Below are positions 23,424 to 33,700 of a stretch of DNA of 64,000 nt, piece by piece. Source of the stretch: Phialophora verrucosa (taxonomy: Eukaryota > Ascomycota > Eurotiomycetes > Chaetothyriales > Herpotrichiellaceae); the NCBI GenBank assembly GCA_002099365.1, contig MSED01000001.1, positions 4,030,001 through 4,094,000 of the forward strand. The letters run 5' to 3'. Numbering within the stretch: position 1 is the stretch's first letter; every line of letters begins with the position of its first letter. Position numbers and translations under genes: made by a program. The notes beneath the pieces were generated by a model. The model did no database searches and was not told where the DNA came from. It saw only the letters and a list, made by a program, of their open reading frames with translations.

Positions 23424-24117
23424 CTTGTCTCAGGCTGAGGCTCAGAGGGACGTGGAGACGGGCAGGCCAGGCTAAGGCCGGCGTCTTTCCTCGAGTACAT
23501 ATGTACGGACGGGGTACGTTACTCTGGAAGGTTTTGGCCTACGTACATGCCTCCGACCACACCAGACGGACACGCCGTGGGACGTGCTCTCGTATACGGG
23601 CGTGACATGGCACGAGATAGGTAATGAGCGAGACATTGGATGCCAGGGATGGGCACGGCGTACAGTGAGTGCATCCCACTCTTGGAGCATGAATGGGTCG
23701 AGGATGGCGTATGCATGTTCTCGGCGACATGAAGACCCACCTTTCGGAAGTGGGCATGGTCCGGATTAGGCGGGCTAAGCTGTAGTTGTCATGCCTATCA
23801 ATCTCGTGGTTGATAAGGGGTCCACCACATGAGGGGATCCATGCGCAGAGGATAACGACCCACGACCCTATCTTTCGCCCTCAATTCTCCGCTAGGACCT
23901 GGGTTTTAGGGCATCGACCTCCAAGGGTGGGATCAAGATTGTTAGATCTAGATGAAGCCAAATGATGATACCATCAACACCATGTCGCACGACAGCTCCT
24001 CACCAACAATGGCTGTCGCGGATATATATTCACCGATGAGCAGGATGTGGTGACCTTGTCTCCACGCCTGTTCTTGTCTAAGACTCAACCTGGAAAGGCC
24101 CGAGGACTGAGTTCAAC
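23424..24117. promoter_or_regulatory. Divergent promoter, FAD oxidoreductase and MFS transporter
   Basis: 694 bases between two cluster genes. The GTGGGA core occurs at 23674-23679 on the minus strand (AGAGTGGGATGC) and at 23927-23932 on the plus strand (AGGGTGGGATCA); a near match AAGTGGGCATG lies at about 23749-23759. A TATA-like run (GATATATATT, 24021-24030) is about 90 bases before the transporter ATG. Confidence 0.5.
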
Positions 24118-25902
24118 ATGGACAAAACTGAACCCATTCCTACCACCACCAGCGCCGACGGCCCCTTTTCTGGTGAGGATGGCAGCCTCCAAATCCACCA
24201 TACCGCCGAAAAGAAGCTGGTGCGCAAGTTGGATGTATGTTTCTTCCCCGTTACGCAGCGCGAAGTCTAACACCCGATAGCTCCATATCATGCCGTACGA
24301 TCTCTCTCTCTCGTGGGATGGACATCACTTATACAGGGTAGAATGATCATGCTGCTTTACCTGTTCAGTTTCCTGGATCGGCAAGTCGCCTCTCTCTTCG
24401 TGGCAAATGCTCTTTTTCACTAACTTGGTCAGTGTCAACATTGGAAATGCCCGGTTCGTCCTCATCTCTATTCAGTGCACATCTCCCTAACCCTACCCAG
24501 ATTGTACGGTCTGGAAGAAGACATCAACCTCCAAGGCAACCAATTCCAGATTTGCGTCTCGCTCTTGTTCGTCACGTACATCACACTGGAACTGCCCTCG
24601 AACCTGGTGGTCAAGAAGGTCGGCCCCTCGCGATGGCTCTCGTTCATTGCCTTCTCGTGGGGTATGGTGGCAACCTTCAGCGGATTCGTGCAGAACTTCG
24701 CCGGCATGGTCGTGTGCCGCCTCCTCTTGGGTGCCTTTGAGGGAGGAATGTTCCCAGGCTTGGTGCTCTACTTGACCTTATTCTATACGAAGCGCGAACT
24801 CGCATTGCGGATCGCCTACTTGTTTACGTGTTCAGCATTGGCGGGCGCCTGTGGAGGATTACTCGCGTATGGGATTGGATTTTTGGACAGTGAGTTCCCC
24901 TGGCCCTTCACCCAGAAATAATGGCCGAGAATTTGACTGAGCATGCCAGACACGGGGGGCCACCGAGGCTGGCGCTGGATCATGTGGCTCGAAGGCGCTC
25001 CGACTGTCGTGTTGGCTTTCGCTTTCTGGTTTTTCATGGCCGACTCGCCAGAAAAGGCAAAGTATCTGACAGAGGAAGAGCGCGCGCTTTTACTGACCCG
25101 GCTGCATCGCCAAACGGGCAGCACCAAGTCAGCGCAGCAACTACACTGGGACGACGTCGGCAAAGGCCTCACGGATTGGAAAAGCTGGGTCTTTAGCTGT
25201 GCACAATTCGGAGTGGACACTGCACTGTACGGGTTTAGCACGTTCCTGCCCACCATTATCCGCGGGATCATGCCGGATGCCACCAGTGCCATTGTCCAGG
25301 TCCTCACCATCCCTGTCTACTCGCTGGGCGCCGTGACCTACATCCTCGTGGCCATGGCATCCGATCGCCAGCAACGTCGCGGCATCTACTGCGTCATTTT
25401 CGGCACCGTTTCCCTCTGTGGCTACTTCATGCTCATCTCCGACGGCGGCAGTGCTGTCCACTACGCCGGATGCTTCCTGGTCGCTTGCGGTATGTACTGT
25501 GTGGTCGGCCTACCTTTGGCCTGGCTGCCATCCCACACCCCGCGGTATGGGAAACGCGCGACCATCATTGCCCTGCAGGCCATGATTGGGAACAGCGCCG
25601 GTATCATGTCAAGTTTTGTAAGTGAATCCCGTAGCTCCACGGGACCGGTCTCCGAGTCTGTGCTAACCAGCTCAACCTAGCTGTATCCAAGCGGTGAGGC
25701 CCCGCGGTATATCAAGGGCCATGCCATCACCATTTCTATGCTGGCTTATGGGACCTTATCCTTTGGTCTTATGTGGCTGTACTACGCCTGGATGAATAAG
25801 AGACGGGCCGAGGGCAAGGAAGATCATAAGGCTGTGAGCATGTCGGATACCGAGGTCGAAGAGTTGGGAGACGACAGTCCAAGGTTCACATATGTCACTT
25901 AG
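24118..25902 (+). CDS. MFS transporter, anion:cation symporter (DAL5/allantoate permease-like) family, 489 aa
   Basis: Seven exons: 24118-24234, 24281-24294, 24342-24380, 24433-24453, 24501-24889, 24950-25617 and 25681-25902. Introns are 46-63 nt. Exon 2 is only 14 nt and exon 4 only 21 nt. The intron at 24381-24432 starts with GC (GCAAGT..AG, branch CTAAC), and only this join gives SFLDRVNIGNARLYGLEED, the conserved ACS-family start of helix 1. Other marks: SNLVVKKVGPSRWLS, RLLLGAFEGGMFPG and TGGHRGWRWIMWLEG. Twelve membrane helices are expected. Family members import organic anions such as allantoate, nicotinate, pantothenate or aromatic acids. In the cluster it is the likely uptake or export step. 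The tail is acidic and cytosolic. Confidence 0.88.
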
Positions 25903-26116
25903 AGAGATGGGAGGAGAAGTGCTAGTCGAGCAGGATTGAATATGTTCTCGGTGGTCGGGATTTTCTACCAAGCGGTGAATAGATTCGATAATAACAGCAC
26001 CATGGGTGAGTTCGCTGGCTCGTATTTATCCAGTCAAGAAGTTTCGCAAGCATGTGCTCCCCAGCCATATCTCCCGGCTTAGTTCAAGGATATATAAGAT
26101 CCTTACGGGTCTCAAT

Positions 26117-27924
26117 CTATTGGACCCTTGTTGACGACTCCTTCACTTTCAACTCGACATCAAACACTTTCGGCTTCGCAAACCATTTAGTGTGAACATC
26201 CCAGTCCTCCTGACTGGTCAACTTAATCTGCGGACTCGTTAGCATTCCCCGATCCCACCGGTTGGGGTTGAAGTCAAATTTACCTCAAATCGTCTGAGAA
26301 AGCTGGGAATCAGCTTGTACATCTCCAACAAGGCGATGTGTTTCCCCAGGCAAGTCCTCGACCCGCCGCCAAACTGGAACATTACCATATTCATCTTCTT
26401 AATCCTGTGCTCGTCTTCGTCGGAATTGGCCATCCACCGTTCGGGTCTCCAAATGTCGACGTCTTCGCCAAAGATCTCTGGTTGCCGATGCATGACCCAC
26501 GGGCTACATCCGACGACGGTGCCGCCTGGGATAAATTCTCCTGCAATCTCCATGCCCTGGGGCGGGACGAGTCTCTCCAGAATCATGGCGATGGCTGGAT
26601 GGACGCGAAATGTCTCCTGTATGCAGGCGTGGAGGTAAGGTAGTTTCTGCGCGTCGGTCCAGGTGATGATCCTGGAGGCGTCCGAGATCAGCCCCGTGGC
26701 GATCGACTCGTCAATTTCCTGGTTGAGTCTCTCGTAGCATTCCCGGTTTCTCAGAAGATAGTAGAAGACGGCAGCAAGACTGATGGCCGTGGTGTCAGAT
26801 CCGGCCAAGGCAATGGATGTAGTCATGGTCAGGAGACGGCCGTCGTCGAAAAAGTTCGGGTTTTCCTTCTGAGCCTTCAGGAACATGGTCAACAGATCCA
26901 TGCTGTCCTTTTTGTATCTCCCCGAGAGCCTCTCGGCCATGCGAGCGCGGGAGAACTTGGCCGTCCCGGAGGAGTTGTCAATCAGGCCGTATTTGCTCTA
27001 CGGACAGAATCAGCTCGGAGTCGCTGGGGCCTCCATCGTAAAGCTCAAACTCACCGCCAGTGTCATGATCGGATTCTTGACAAACAATTTGTCGAGCCAC
27101 GGCATCTGTCCCACCTTGTACAAGTCAATATGAACATCGCAACAACAAGATTGGGAAGGAAAAAAGAATTCTCACCGGAGCCTGGTAGTCAAAGATCTTG
27201 TTCAGCCAGGCAATGATCCCATCAACATCCTCACAATTGTCGACAAAGCCGACTCGGCGGCTGTAGGTGATCTCGGTGATCACGTCAAAGGCAAAGTACT
27301 GGAGCCAGAGGATGAAGTTGCACGTCGTCCCGGACGCAGCGTACAATTCTTCGGTCCGGGCGAGAAACACGCGTACCGTGTCATTCACCCGCGGCTCATA
27401 CTGGACGAGCGAACTCATGGAGAAAGCGCCGCTGACTGTCCGCCGGAGCTTCATGTGATAATCCTGGTCCTGGGTGCCGAATAGAGACTGTAAGATCTCG
27501 CCTTTGGAGATTTGCATCTGTACCGGGTAGAATGCACTCTAGACGCGCGGAAATGGGTCAACAAATGGTTCCGTTCATCGAAAGAGGGGATGAGCAAGCT
27601 CGCCTTGGTTAATCGGTTATTCAATCCGTATATCGCCTTCAGAGCTTCTGGACTGCTGAACGAGAGGGCATTCGGCCCAAGCCGGACGATTTGTCCATGT
27701 TTGTCATGGAGCAGGCGCAGAGTGAGATGTGACTTGCCCCGGTAGACGCTATAGAATCGCCAAGCGTCGGTGAAGTTCGCCAGGAACGGGCCAGGATATT
27801 TGTGGAATCCTCCATTGAGATAATTTCGCGCCGACACGACAATGATGATCACGACCAAAAAGATTAGGGGTGTTTGGGCCTTGAGCAGCGTCAAGACATC
27901 ATCCATCGTCGTCGTTGTCGCCAT
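26117..27924 (-). CDS. Cytochrome P450, pisatin-demethylase-like, 522 aa
   Basis: Five exons on the minus strand: 27924-27604, 27538-27176, 27114-27055, 26997-26284 and 26227-26117. Introns are 56-65 nt. The first (27603-27539) has no usable GT; it begins GCGAGC and ends CTAG, giving NNRLTKSAFYPVQMQISKGE, so it appears to be a second GC-AG intron. An N-terminal anchor (TPLIFLVVIIIVVSARNYL) targets the ER. P450 marks: I-helix AGSDTT (313-318), ETFR (376-379), PERW, and the heme loop FGGGSRTCLGKH with the ligand Cys464. Sequence around the B-C region resembles fungal pisatin demethylases, which O-demethylate plant isoflavonoids; the substrate here is unknown. It is divergent from the monooxygenase gene with a shared 404-bp promoter. 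Confidence 0.9.
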
Positions 27925-28328
27925 TCACCAACACGGGGCGTCATGGCACATCGATATCACGACTCCCGTCCATCACAGTATATAGACGGGTGAGACACGA
28001 GGTTGACTGCGCGATGGCGTGATAGCTGCCGAAAGCGAGCCAAGGACGGCCGGGGAGTTGTGGATCCACGATTCAATGGTGGAATCGTGAGATATGTCAA
28101 AAGTGGGATGCGCAGGAGAGACAGATGCGACCAAAAGTGGGATGGAATTCATGCTCCGGACTGGACCGACTTGTCACCACAAGAGGACACTCTCTACAGA
28201 GGAACAAAAGGCATGAGAGACAGCATGGAATTTGCATGCTCCGTCCCACCTGAAAAAAGGGTATATTACATATTAGTATACTCTTCTTGATCGTCCAGGC
28301 CATCTATCAACTCAATCGGTCCATCACC
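27925..28328. promoter_or_regulatory. Divergent promoter, P450 and flavin monooxygenase
   Basis: 404 bases. It carries two near-identical elements AAAAGTGGGATG on the plus strand (cores 28103-28108 and 28137-28142) and one on the minus strand (core 28244-28249, AGGTGGGACGG). The words ATGCTCC follow at about 28151 and 28236. TATA-like runs lie near 27979 (minus) and 28262 (plus), each 55-70 bases before a start codon. Confidence 0.5.
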
Positions 28329-30033
28329 ATGGTTCGAAGTTGTTCTCGCGTGGCTGTTATCGGAGCTGGGCCGGCTGCCGCCATTACCACAGATGCTTTG
28401 ATCAAAGAAAAGGCTTTTGACACGGTCCGGGTGTTTGAACGCAAAGGCACGGTCGGTGGGACATGGTATGTTTGGCTCCATCTCTCAACGACGTCCCGTC
28501 GGCACGATTTCTGACCCGCGCTCTCGTCATCTCTCGCAGGGTCTACGCCACAGACGACGCGCCGAAGATTCCATGCCTTCGCGCGCTGCTGGAAAACCGC
28601 GCTGACCAACCAGTGCCTATCCCGTCGTCATTTCCCTGTGAAACCGAGGTCACCGAGGCGGTCAATTCGGCTCAATCGCGTTACTCGGGCACAGCGGTCC
28701 ACGAATACCTCCACAGCAACCTCCCACCCCAAACTATGTGCTACACGCAAGAACCGATCCCAGAGATTCTGTCGGAACGGACGCTTGCGCAGTACGGCAG
28801 TAACGCACCGTTCCGCCACCGCCAGGTCATCCGCGACTGGGTCGAGGATATTTTCGTTCGAGGCGGCGGGCTCGACCTCGTCGAATTCCATACCACGGTG
28901 GAGCGAGCGGATAAACGGGGAGAGAAGTGGGTGTTGACTCTTAGGAAGGCGGCTCCGGGGGCAACCAAGAATATCTGGTGGCAGGAAATATTCGACGCTG
29001 TGGTCGTGGCCACCGGTCACTTCTCCATTCCCTACATTCCCGCAATCCCAGGGTTGGTCGAGTATGACGAGAAGTTTCCCGGGCGGATCAAGCACAGCAA
29101 GCATTTCCGGTCGGTGGACGAGTTTTCCGGCAAGGTGAGGCTTCCCTGGACGTTTCTGGGTGGACTTTCGCAGCGCCGCTGACTCAAATTCATAGAAAGT
29201 CATCATTGTCGGTGGGTCCGTATCCGCCTTTGATGCCCTGCATGAGATTCGTCTTGTAGCGCAACATCCGGTGATCTGTTCTCTGAAAGAACCGCTCCCA
29301 GCCTTCGGATGGAGTGCTTTCACACATCCACACGTCGTCAACAAGCCGCCCATTGCCCGATTGCACCCGGATGGCCAAATCGACTTTTTGGATGGCTCCT
29401 CGGAGGATCAGGTCGACGTTATCCTCTTCGCCACAGGCTACGACTTTAGTTTCCCCTTCCTCCCCAGTTTTGACGTCCGAATCAAGAACCGCCGGATTCG
29501 GGGTCTGTATCAACACGTGTTTGACATAGAAGATCCCTCTTTATCATTCATCGGCATGGTGAGTAAAGAAATTCGATCCCTGCGGAAAGAGAAACGAGCT
29601 AATCGTGCAGGTCGCGGGCGGGTTGACCTTCCGTGTGTTTGAATGGCAGGCCGTCGCGGTAGCGCGACATTTGGCATCGCGAGCGAGATTACCAGCGAAA
29701 CAACAAATGCAAAAGTGGGAGCAGGACAGGACCGTGGCTTTGGGGGATGGAATGTCTTTCTATGATCTCTCGGGCGATTTCGAGGGATACTTCGAAGAAT
29801 TGCGACTGTTTGCGGGGGATCCGGCGCAGGGAACAGGCAGGGTTCTGCCCAAGTACAATCCAGAGTGGAAGGAGATGTTTTCGAAAGTGGTGGTCAAGGC
29901 GAGGGTACAATGGTGGGATCGGGAGAGGCGCAAGGCTGAGGAGGAAATCCTACAGGCTGAGAGCTGCCAGGTGAGCGTGGGCGGTCCTGTTCCTATTCAC
30001 GAAGATCTGGATCGGGCGAGAGTGAGATTGTGA
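28329..30033 (+). CDS. Flavin-containing monooxygenase, 505 aa
   Basis: Four exons: 28329-28465, 28540-29134, 29196-29558 and 29611-30033. Introns are 74, 61 and 52 nt. The joins give VGGTWVYATDDAPKIP, FSGKKVIIVGGSVSAFDAL and SFIGMVAGGLTFRVFEWQ. Present are the FAD motif VAVIGAGPAAAITTDAL (last Gly of GxGxxG is Ala), the FMO signature FPGRIKHSKHF (F-x-G-x-x-x-H-x-x-x-F), the NADPH motif VIIVGGSVSA, and the ATG box LFATGYDFSFPFLP. Class B flavoprotein monooxygenases insert oxygen at N, S or carbonyl carbon; the Phe ending of the signature is FMO-like rather than the Trp of classic Baeyer-Villiger enzymes. Next to an esterase, a ketone-to-ester chemistry is conceivable but unproven. Confidence 0.88.
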
Positions 30034-30051
30034 TACTGTACTTAGGGCGAG

Positions 30052-30116
30052 AGTGGGAGGCGTAAGTGGAAGGCATAAGTGGAAGGCATCAGTGGGAGGC
30101 ATCAGTGGGATGGTTC
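30052..30116 (+). repeat. Five-copy 13-bp tandem array
   Basis: Five units of 13 bases start at 30052, 30065, 30078, 30091 and 30104, consensus AGTGGRAGGCATM. Three units contain the GTGGGA core shared with other cluster promoters. The array begins 19 bases after the monooxygenase stop codon and ends 129 bases before the esterase start codon. Confidence 0.8.
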
Positions 30117-30245
30117 AATCGACCGCGTCTCAAATAAATCAGACCGAAGGAATTCACGCGTCATATGTATTCATGTATCCTCCTTATATGTAAAGATGTA
30201 CCTAGCGACACACTTTCATGGCCCTTTGTAGCCATCAGTGTCAAC

Positions 30246-32106
30246 ATGGCTGTCCCTGTCGTCACCGAGGTTACGCTTGAAGTACCCAGCCTGGGCAAGA
30301 TCACCGGGGTTTGTTTCTATGACCAAACATGCCAATACTATGGCATTCCTTATGCGACGGTGCCAGGGCGATTCCGACGGCCTCAACCAAGCCCAAAGCC
30401 ATGGCCGAGCAATCGATGGGACGGGACTAAACTGGGGTGAGTTGCATCGAATCCCACCGGACCATACCGTCACTGAGGCGAAAGGGATCAATAGAGCAAT
30501 GTGCCCTCAGCCGCCACGAGATTTCATGTATGTCCCAAACCCGGAACGACCGTGGGTGGAACCGGCGCCGGTATCGAGCACCGAGTGTCTCAACATCAAC
30601 GTCTCCGTACCAACTCCGCCGAGCGTATCGTCCGGTAAGCCAATATATCCGGTCATGGTCTTCGTGCATGGTGGAGCCTTTGTGTACGGCGCGGGATCGG
30701 CTCCGATCTACGACGGACGTCGACTTGCGGAGATCTCGGACCATCTCAACATCCCGACCATCATCGTCACCATCACATACCGCGTCGGGGTGTACGGCTT
30801 TCTGGCCAGCAAGGAGATCAAAGAATACAACGCCGAATTCAACGAGGGCGGAGTCGGAAACTACGGACTGTGGGACCAGATAGAAGCGCTGCGCTGGGTT
30901 CAAGAACATATCTCTGCCTTTGGGGGTGATCCCGCGAGGGTCACCTTTTTCGGCCAGAGTGCTGGCGGGGGTGAGTCGCCCTCCCACCGAAATGTCCAGA
31001 TCTTGGGACTCCTTAACTGAATTACTGTAGTCTCCGCGAATGTGCACATGCTGCGTGGCGAGAAACTCTTCTCCTCCGCGATCGTACAGTCCGGTCTCCT
31101 ACCCGTGTGTGGCGTGCTCTCCGAGAGCCAGTATCAAGTGGTCTACAACAAGATCCTCACGGTGCTCGGGATTCCAGAAGACCTTTCCCCACGCGATCGA
31201 CTCCAGCGACTTCTCGAGGTGGATGAGACCGCGTTGACGGCGGCGCTGGTACCCGTCGGGGTCATCCCCGTGCTGACCTTGTCACCTTGTGACGACCACT
31301 ACCTGATCCACGGCAAGATGCCGTCCTATTCTAGTTACACGGATTTTAAGCCGCCGAGCTGGTGCGAGCGCGTCATGATTGGCGATGTCGGCCATGAGAC
31401 TCTCATATGGAACAAGTCGTTCAGGGGCTACGACGCCGCAGGTCTTGTCAAACTGACCAAGTCGTTCCTCGGAAACGAGGAGAAGGGCCAGAAACTTCTC
31501 GACCTCTACCATATCCACGAAGGCATGGACCGGAATGAGACGTTTTACCGCGCTCAGAAGTTCACCACCGACGGCCTCTTCCTCGCCGTGCACTGGGCGG
31601 CCTTGAAGGCAAATCCGGGCATGTATGCATACCGCTTTGACGTTCCTTCGCCGTTCGACTGCGACTTCAAGGATCAGCCTCACCATTCTCTTGACAACAT
31701 TTTCATCTGGGGTCTCCTGAAGGACGTCCTCCCAGAGAAGCAGCAGCGAATCTCGGAGAAAATGTCCGAGGCGTGGTTGAGGTTCGCCAACGGCCAGGAA
31801 CCGTGGGAGCGGTTCGACGTCTCCCGCTCGTTCATGGTGTTTGGACCCGAATCATGCGGGATGAGAACGGTCGAAGAAGACGCGGCCCGGGGTTACGCGA
31901 TCTGGGACGAAATCGACCGTCTCGGGCTCACACAGAGGTTTGGCGAACTCTGTGACGAGCTGTGCATGCGTCACGCCGAAATGTGTGATCCGACTATCGC
32001 CCCCAAGGCGCTGGAGGTAGGCACGTTCGAGGAGCTGGGGATCAGTACAGGGAATCAACCTGGCGGGCTGAATCTGGGATTCTTCAGGCTGAATGGGACG
32101 AAGTAG
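30246..32106 (+). CDS. Type-B carboxylesterase/lipase, 580 aa
   Basis: Three exons: 30246-30436, 30495-30970 and 31031-32106 (introns 58 and 60 nt). Joins read WDGTKLGAMCPQPPRDF and GQSAGGVSANVHMLRGEK. The alpha/beta-hydrolase layout is clear: oxyanion HGGAFVYGAG, nucleophile Ser in FFGQSAGG, acid Glu in GDVGHETLIW, and His in DQPHHSLDNIFIWG. There is no signal peptide, so it is intracellular, unlike secreted lipases of this family. It would hydrolyse a carboxylic ester made or imported by the pathway. Its promoter holds the 13-bp array, and it is tandem to the monooxygenase. Confidence 0.9.
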
Positions 32107-32186
32107 AAACCGATATTAGACGTAGAATATCCTATACCACTTTACGCCATGGATGGACCCTACATAATCTCTGAGAAGACTCCACT

Positions 32187-33275
32187 CTAGGCCGTCTGAG
32201 CTGGACTGTAGAAGGCATAGTCCGTATAGCCCTTCGGCGAAAGCACCTCGTAGAAGGTGTCCCGATTGTACTTGGTGAAAGGAATTCCCTGCTTGACCCG
32301 TAGTGGAAGGTCTGGGTTGGAGATAAACTGACGACCAAACGCGATCAAGACGTCCTTGTCCTTGTACTTGCCGTCGACGGCGTCTCGGGCGCTTTCAGCG
32401 GTGTAGCCTCCGGCGACGATGACGGGGCTAGTGCCATTCCAGACGTCGACGAACATGTCAATTGACTGGCGCAGGTCGGCGTCCTCGTTGCCCGAGACCC
32501 TCGCCTCGATGATATGGAGGTAGGCGAGCTTGAGTTTCTGAAGCTCCTGCAAGAGGTGAGTGAACTGGGGAATGGGATCGGCCATGCCCATCCCGTGATG
32601 CCGACACCACGGACTGATGCGAAACCCGACTTTCTCGTGCCCGACTGCGCCCACGACCGCCTTTGCGACCTCGATGCCGAACCGGGCGCGCTTCTCGATA
32701 CTGCCACCCCACCCGTCGGTACGCTGGTTGCACGTGTCCTGCGTGAACTGGTCGACCAAGTACCCATTGGCGCCATGGATTTCGACGCCATCAAATCCGA
32801 CCGCTACGGCGTTGATGGCCGCTTGGCGGAAGTCGTCGATACAAGCCCAGATTTCTTCCTCTCGCAGTGATCGCGGGACCGCCGACTCGGGACTCCACGG
32901 GATGGCGCTGCTCGAGATGACGTCGGCGCCTGCCGCGACGGCGAGGGGTCGAGCAGCGCGCCCTGTGATCCACAGTTGTGCGAAGATGAAAGACCCTTTT
33001 GCGTGCACCGCTTCAACCACGGGTTTCCATTTCGCCATCTGTTCCGCCGTGTAGAGGCCTGTGGTGTTCTGCCAGACGCTGGCCCGTGGTGACGTCGCCA
33101 CTGCTTCGGATATCAATAATGTCCCGGTCACGGACGCCCTCTGCGCGTAGTATTCGACCATGAGATCACTAGGCTCGTAGTTCTCGTGGGCCCGCCGCCG
33201 GGTCATGGGCGCCATGGCGATGCGGTGTTGCAGGTGGCAGGAACCGACCTGGACGGGGGTAAACAACCTCGACAT
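32187..33275 (-). CDS. NADH:flavin oxidoreductase, Old Yellow Enzyme family, 362 aa
   Basis: Single exon. TIM-barrel flavoprotein: LFTPVQVGSCHLQHRIAMAP at the N terminus, the substrate-binding pair in EIHGANGYLVDQF (His and Asn), the NQRTDGWGGSIEKRARF motif, VGFRISPWCRHHGMGM, and the FMN phosphate region VIVAGGYTAESA with FGRQFISNPDLP. These enzymes use FMN and NAD(P)H to reduce activated C=C bonds of unsaturated carbonyl compounds. It closes the cluster on the right and converges on the esterase gene with only 80 bases between. The promoter has the motif copies and a large inverted repeat. Confidence 0.92.
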   Translation of the reverse strand: MSRLFTPVQVGSCHLQHRIAMAPMTRRRAHENYEPSDLMVEYYAQRASVTGTLLISEAVATSPRASVWQNTTGLYTAEQMAKWKPVVEAVHAKGSFIFAQLWITGRAARPLAVAAGADVISSSAIPWSPESAVPRSLREEEIWACIDDFRQAAINAVAVGFDGVEIHGANGYLVDQFTQDTCNQRTDGWGGSIEKRARFGIEVAKAVVGAVGHEKVGFRISPWCRHHGMGMADPIPQFTHLLQELQKLKLAYLHIIEARVSGNEDADLRQSIDMFVDVWNGTSPVIVAGGYTAESARDAVDGKYKDKDVLIAFGRQFISNPDLPLRVKQGIPFTKYNRDTFYEVLSPKGYTDYAFYSPAQTA

Positions 33276-33318
33276 GGTGAGAGGCCAGACTAGACTAAAG
33301 GTGTGCAGTCATAAAGGG

Positions 33319-33412
33319 ATACACTCCGATACGGTCTTGAATGGATACAAGATTAAAAGTGATCGGCCAGGCCTTTAATCTTGGATTCATTCAAGACTGT
33401 GTTACAGTGTAT
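33319..33412. repeat. Large inverted repeat before the OYE gene
   Basis: Two 24-bp arms, 33334-33357 and 33374-33397, match as inverted copies at 22 of 24 positions around a 16-nt centre. Left arm begins GTCTTGAATGG, right arm ends CATTCAAGAC. A further 7-bp pair (ATACACT 33319-33325 and AGTGTAT 33406-33412) lies exactly 8 nt outside each arm. It sits 44-137 bases upstream of the OYE start codon, so it may fall in promoter or 5' leader. Confidence 0.85.
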
Positions 33413-33700
33413 GGGTTGGGTTAGGGGAAGAGTTCAAGCGTCTGGTGTGCGCGCATCGTGGATTGCCGGGCGTGGGTTCAAGGGTGGGACGCCATCTTAC
33501 CTCCCCATCTTTGTTTGAACCAAGATCATTCCATAGGGAGATGGTCATACGCATAAGTAATAATACAGAAGAGGCTTTGATAACAAAAGTGGGATTACCC
33601 CCCCAGTTACTGTGGAGGAATCCTCAAAAGGTAAAGGTGGGATGGGTGATCCACCGTAAGAATGGATGGAAGGGGACCCTAAGACTCGAATGGCTAGATG
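33413..33700. promoter_or_regulatory. Upstream region of the OYE gene with motif copies
   Basis: GTGGGA cores at 33484-33489 (AGGGTGGGACG), 33589-33594 (AAAAGTGGGATTA) and 33637-33642 (AAAGGTGGGATGGG). These are 200-370 bases from the OYE start. No coding sequence is convincing here. Confidence 0.45.
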
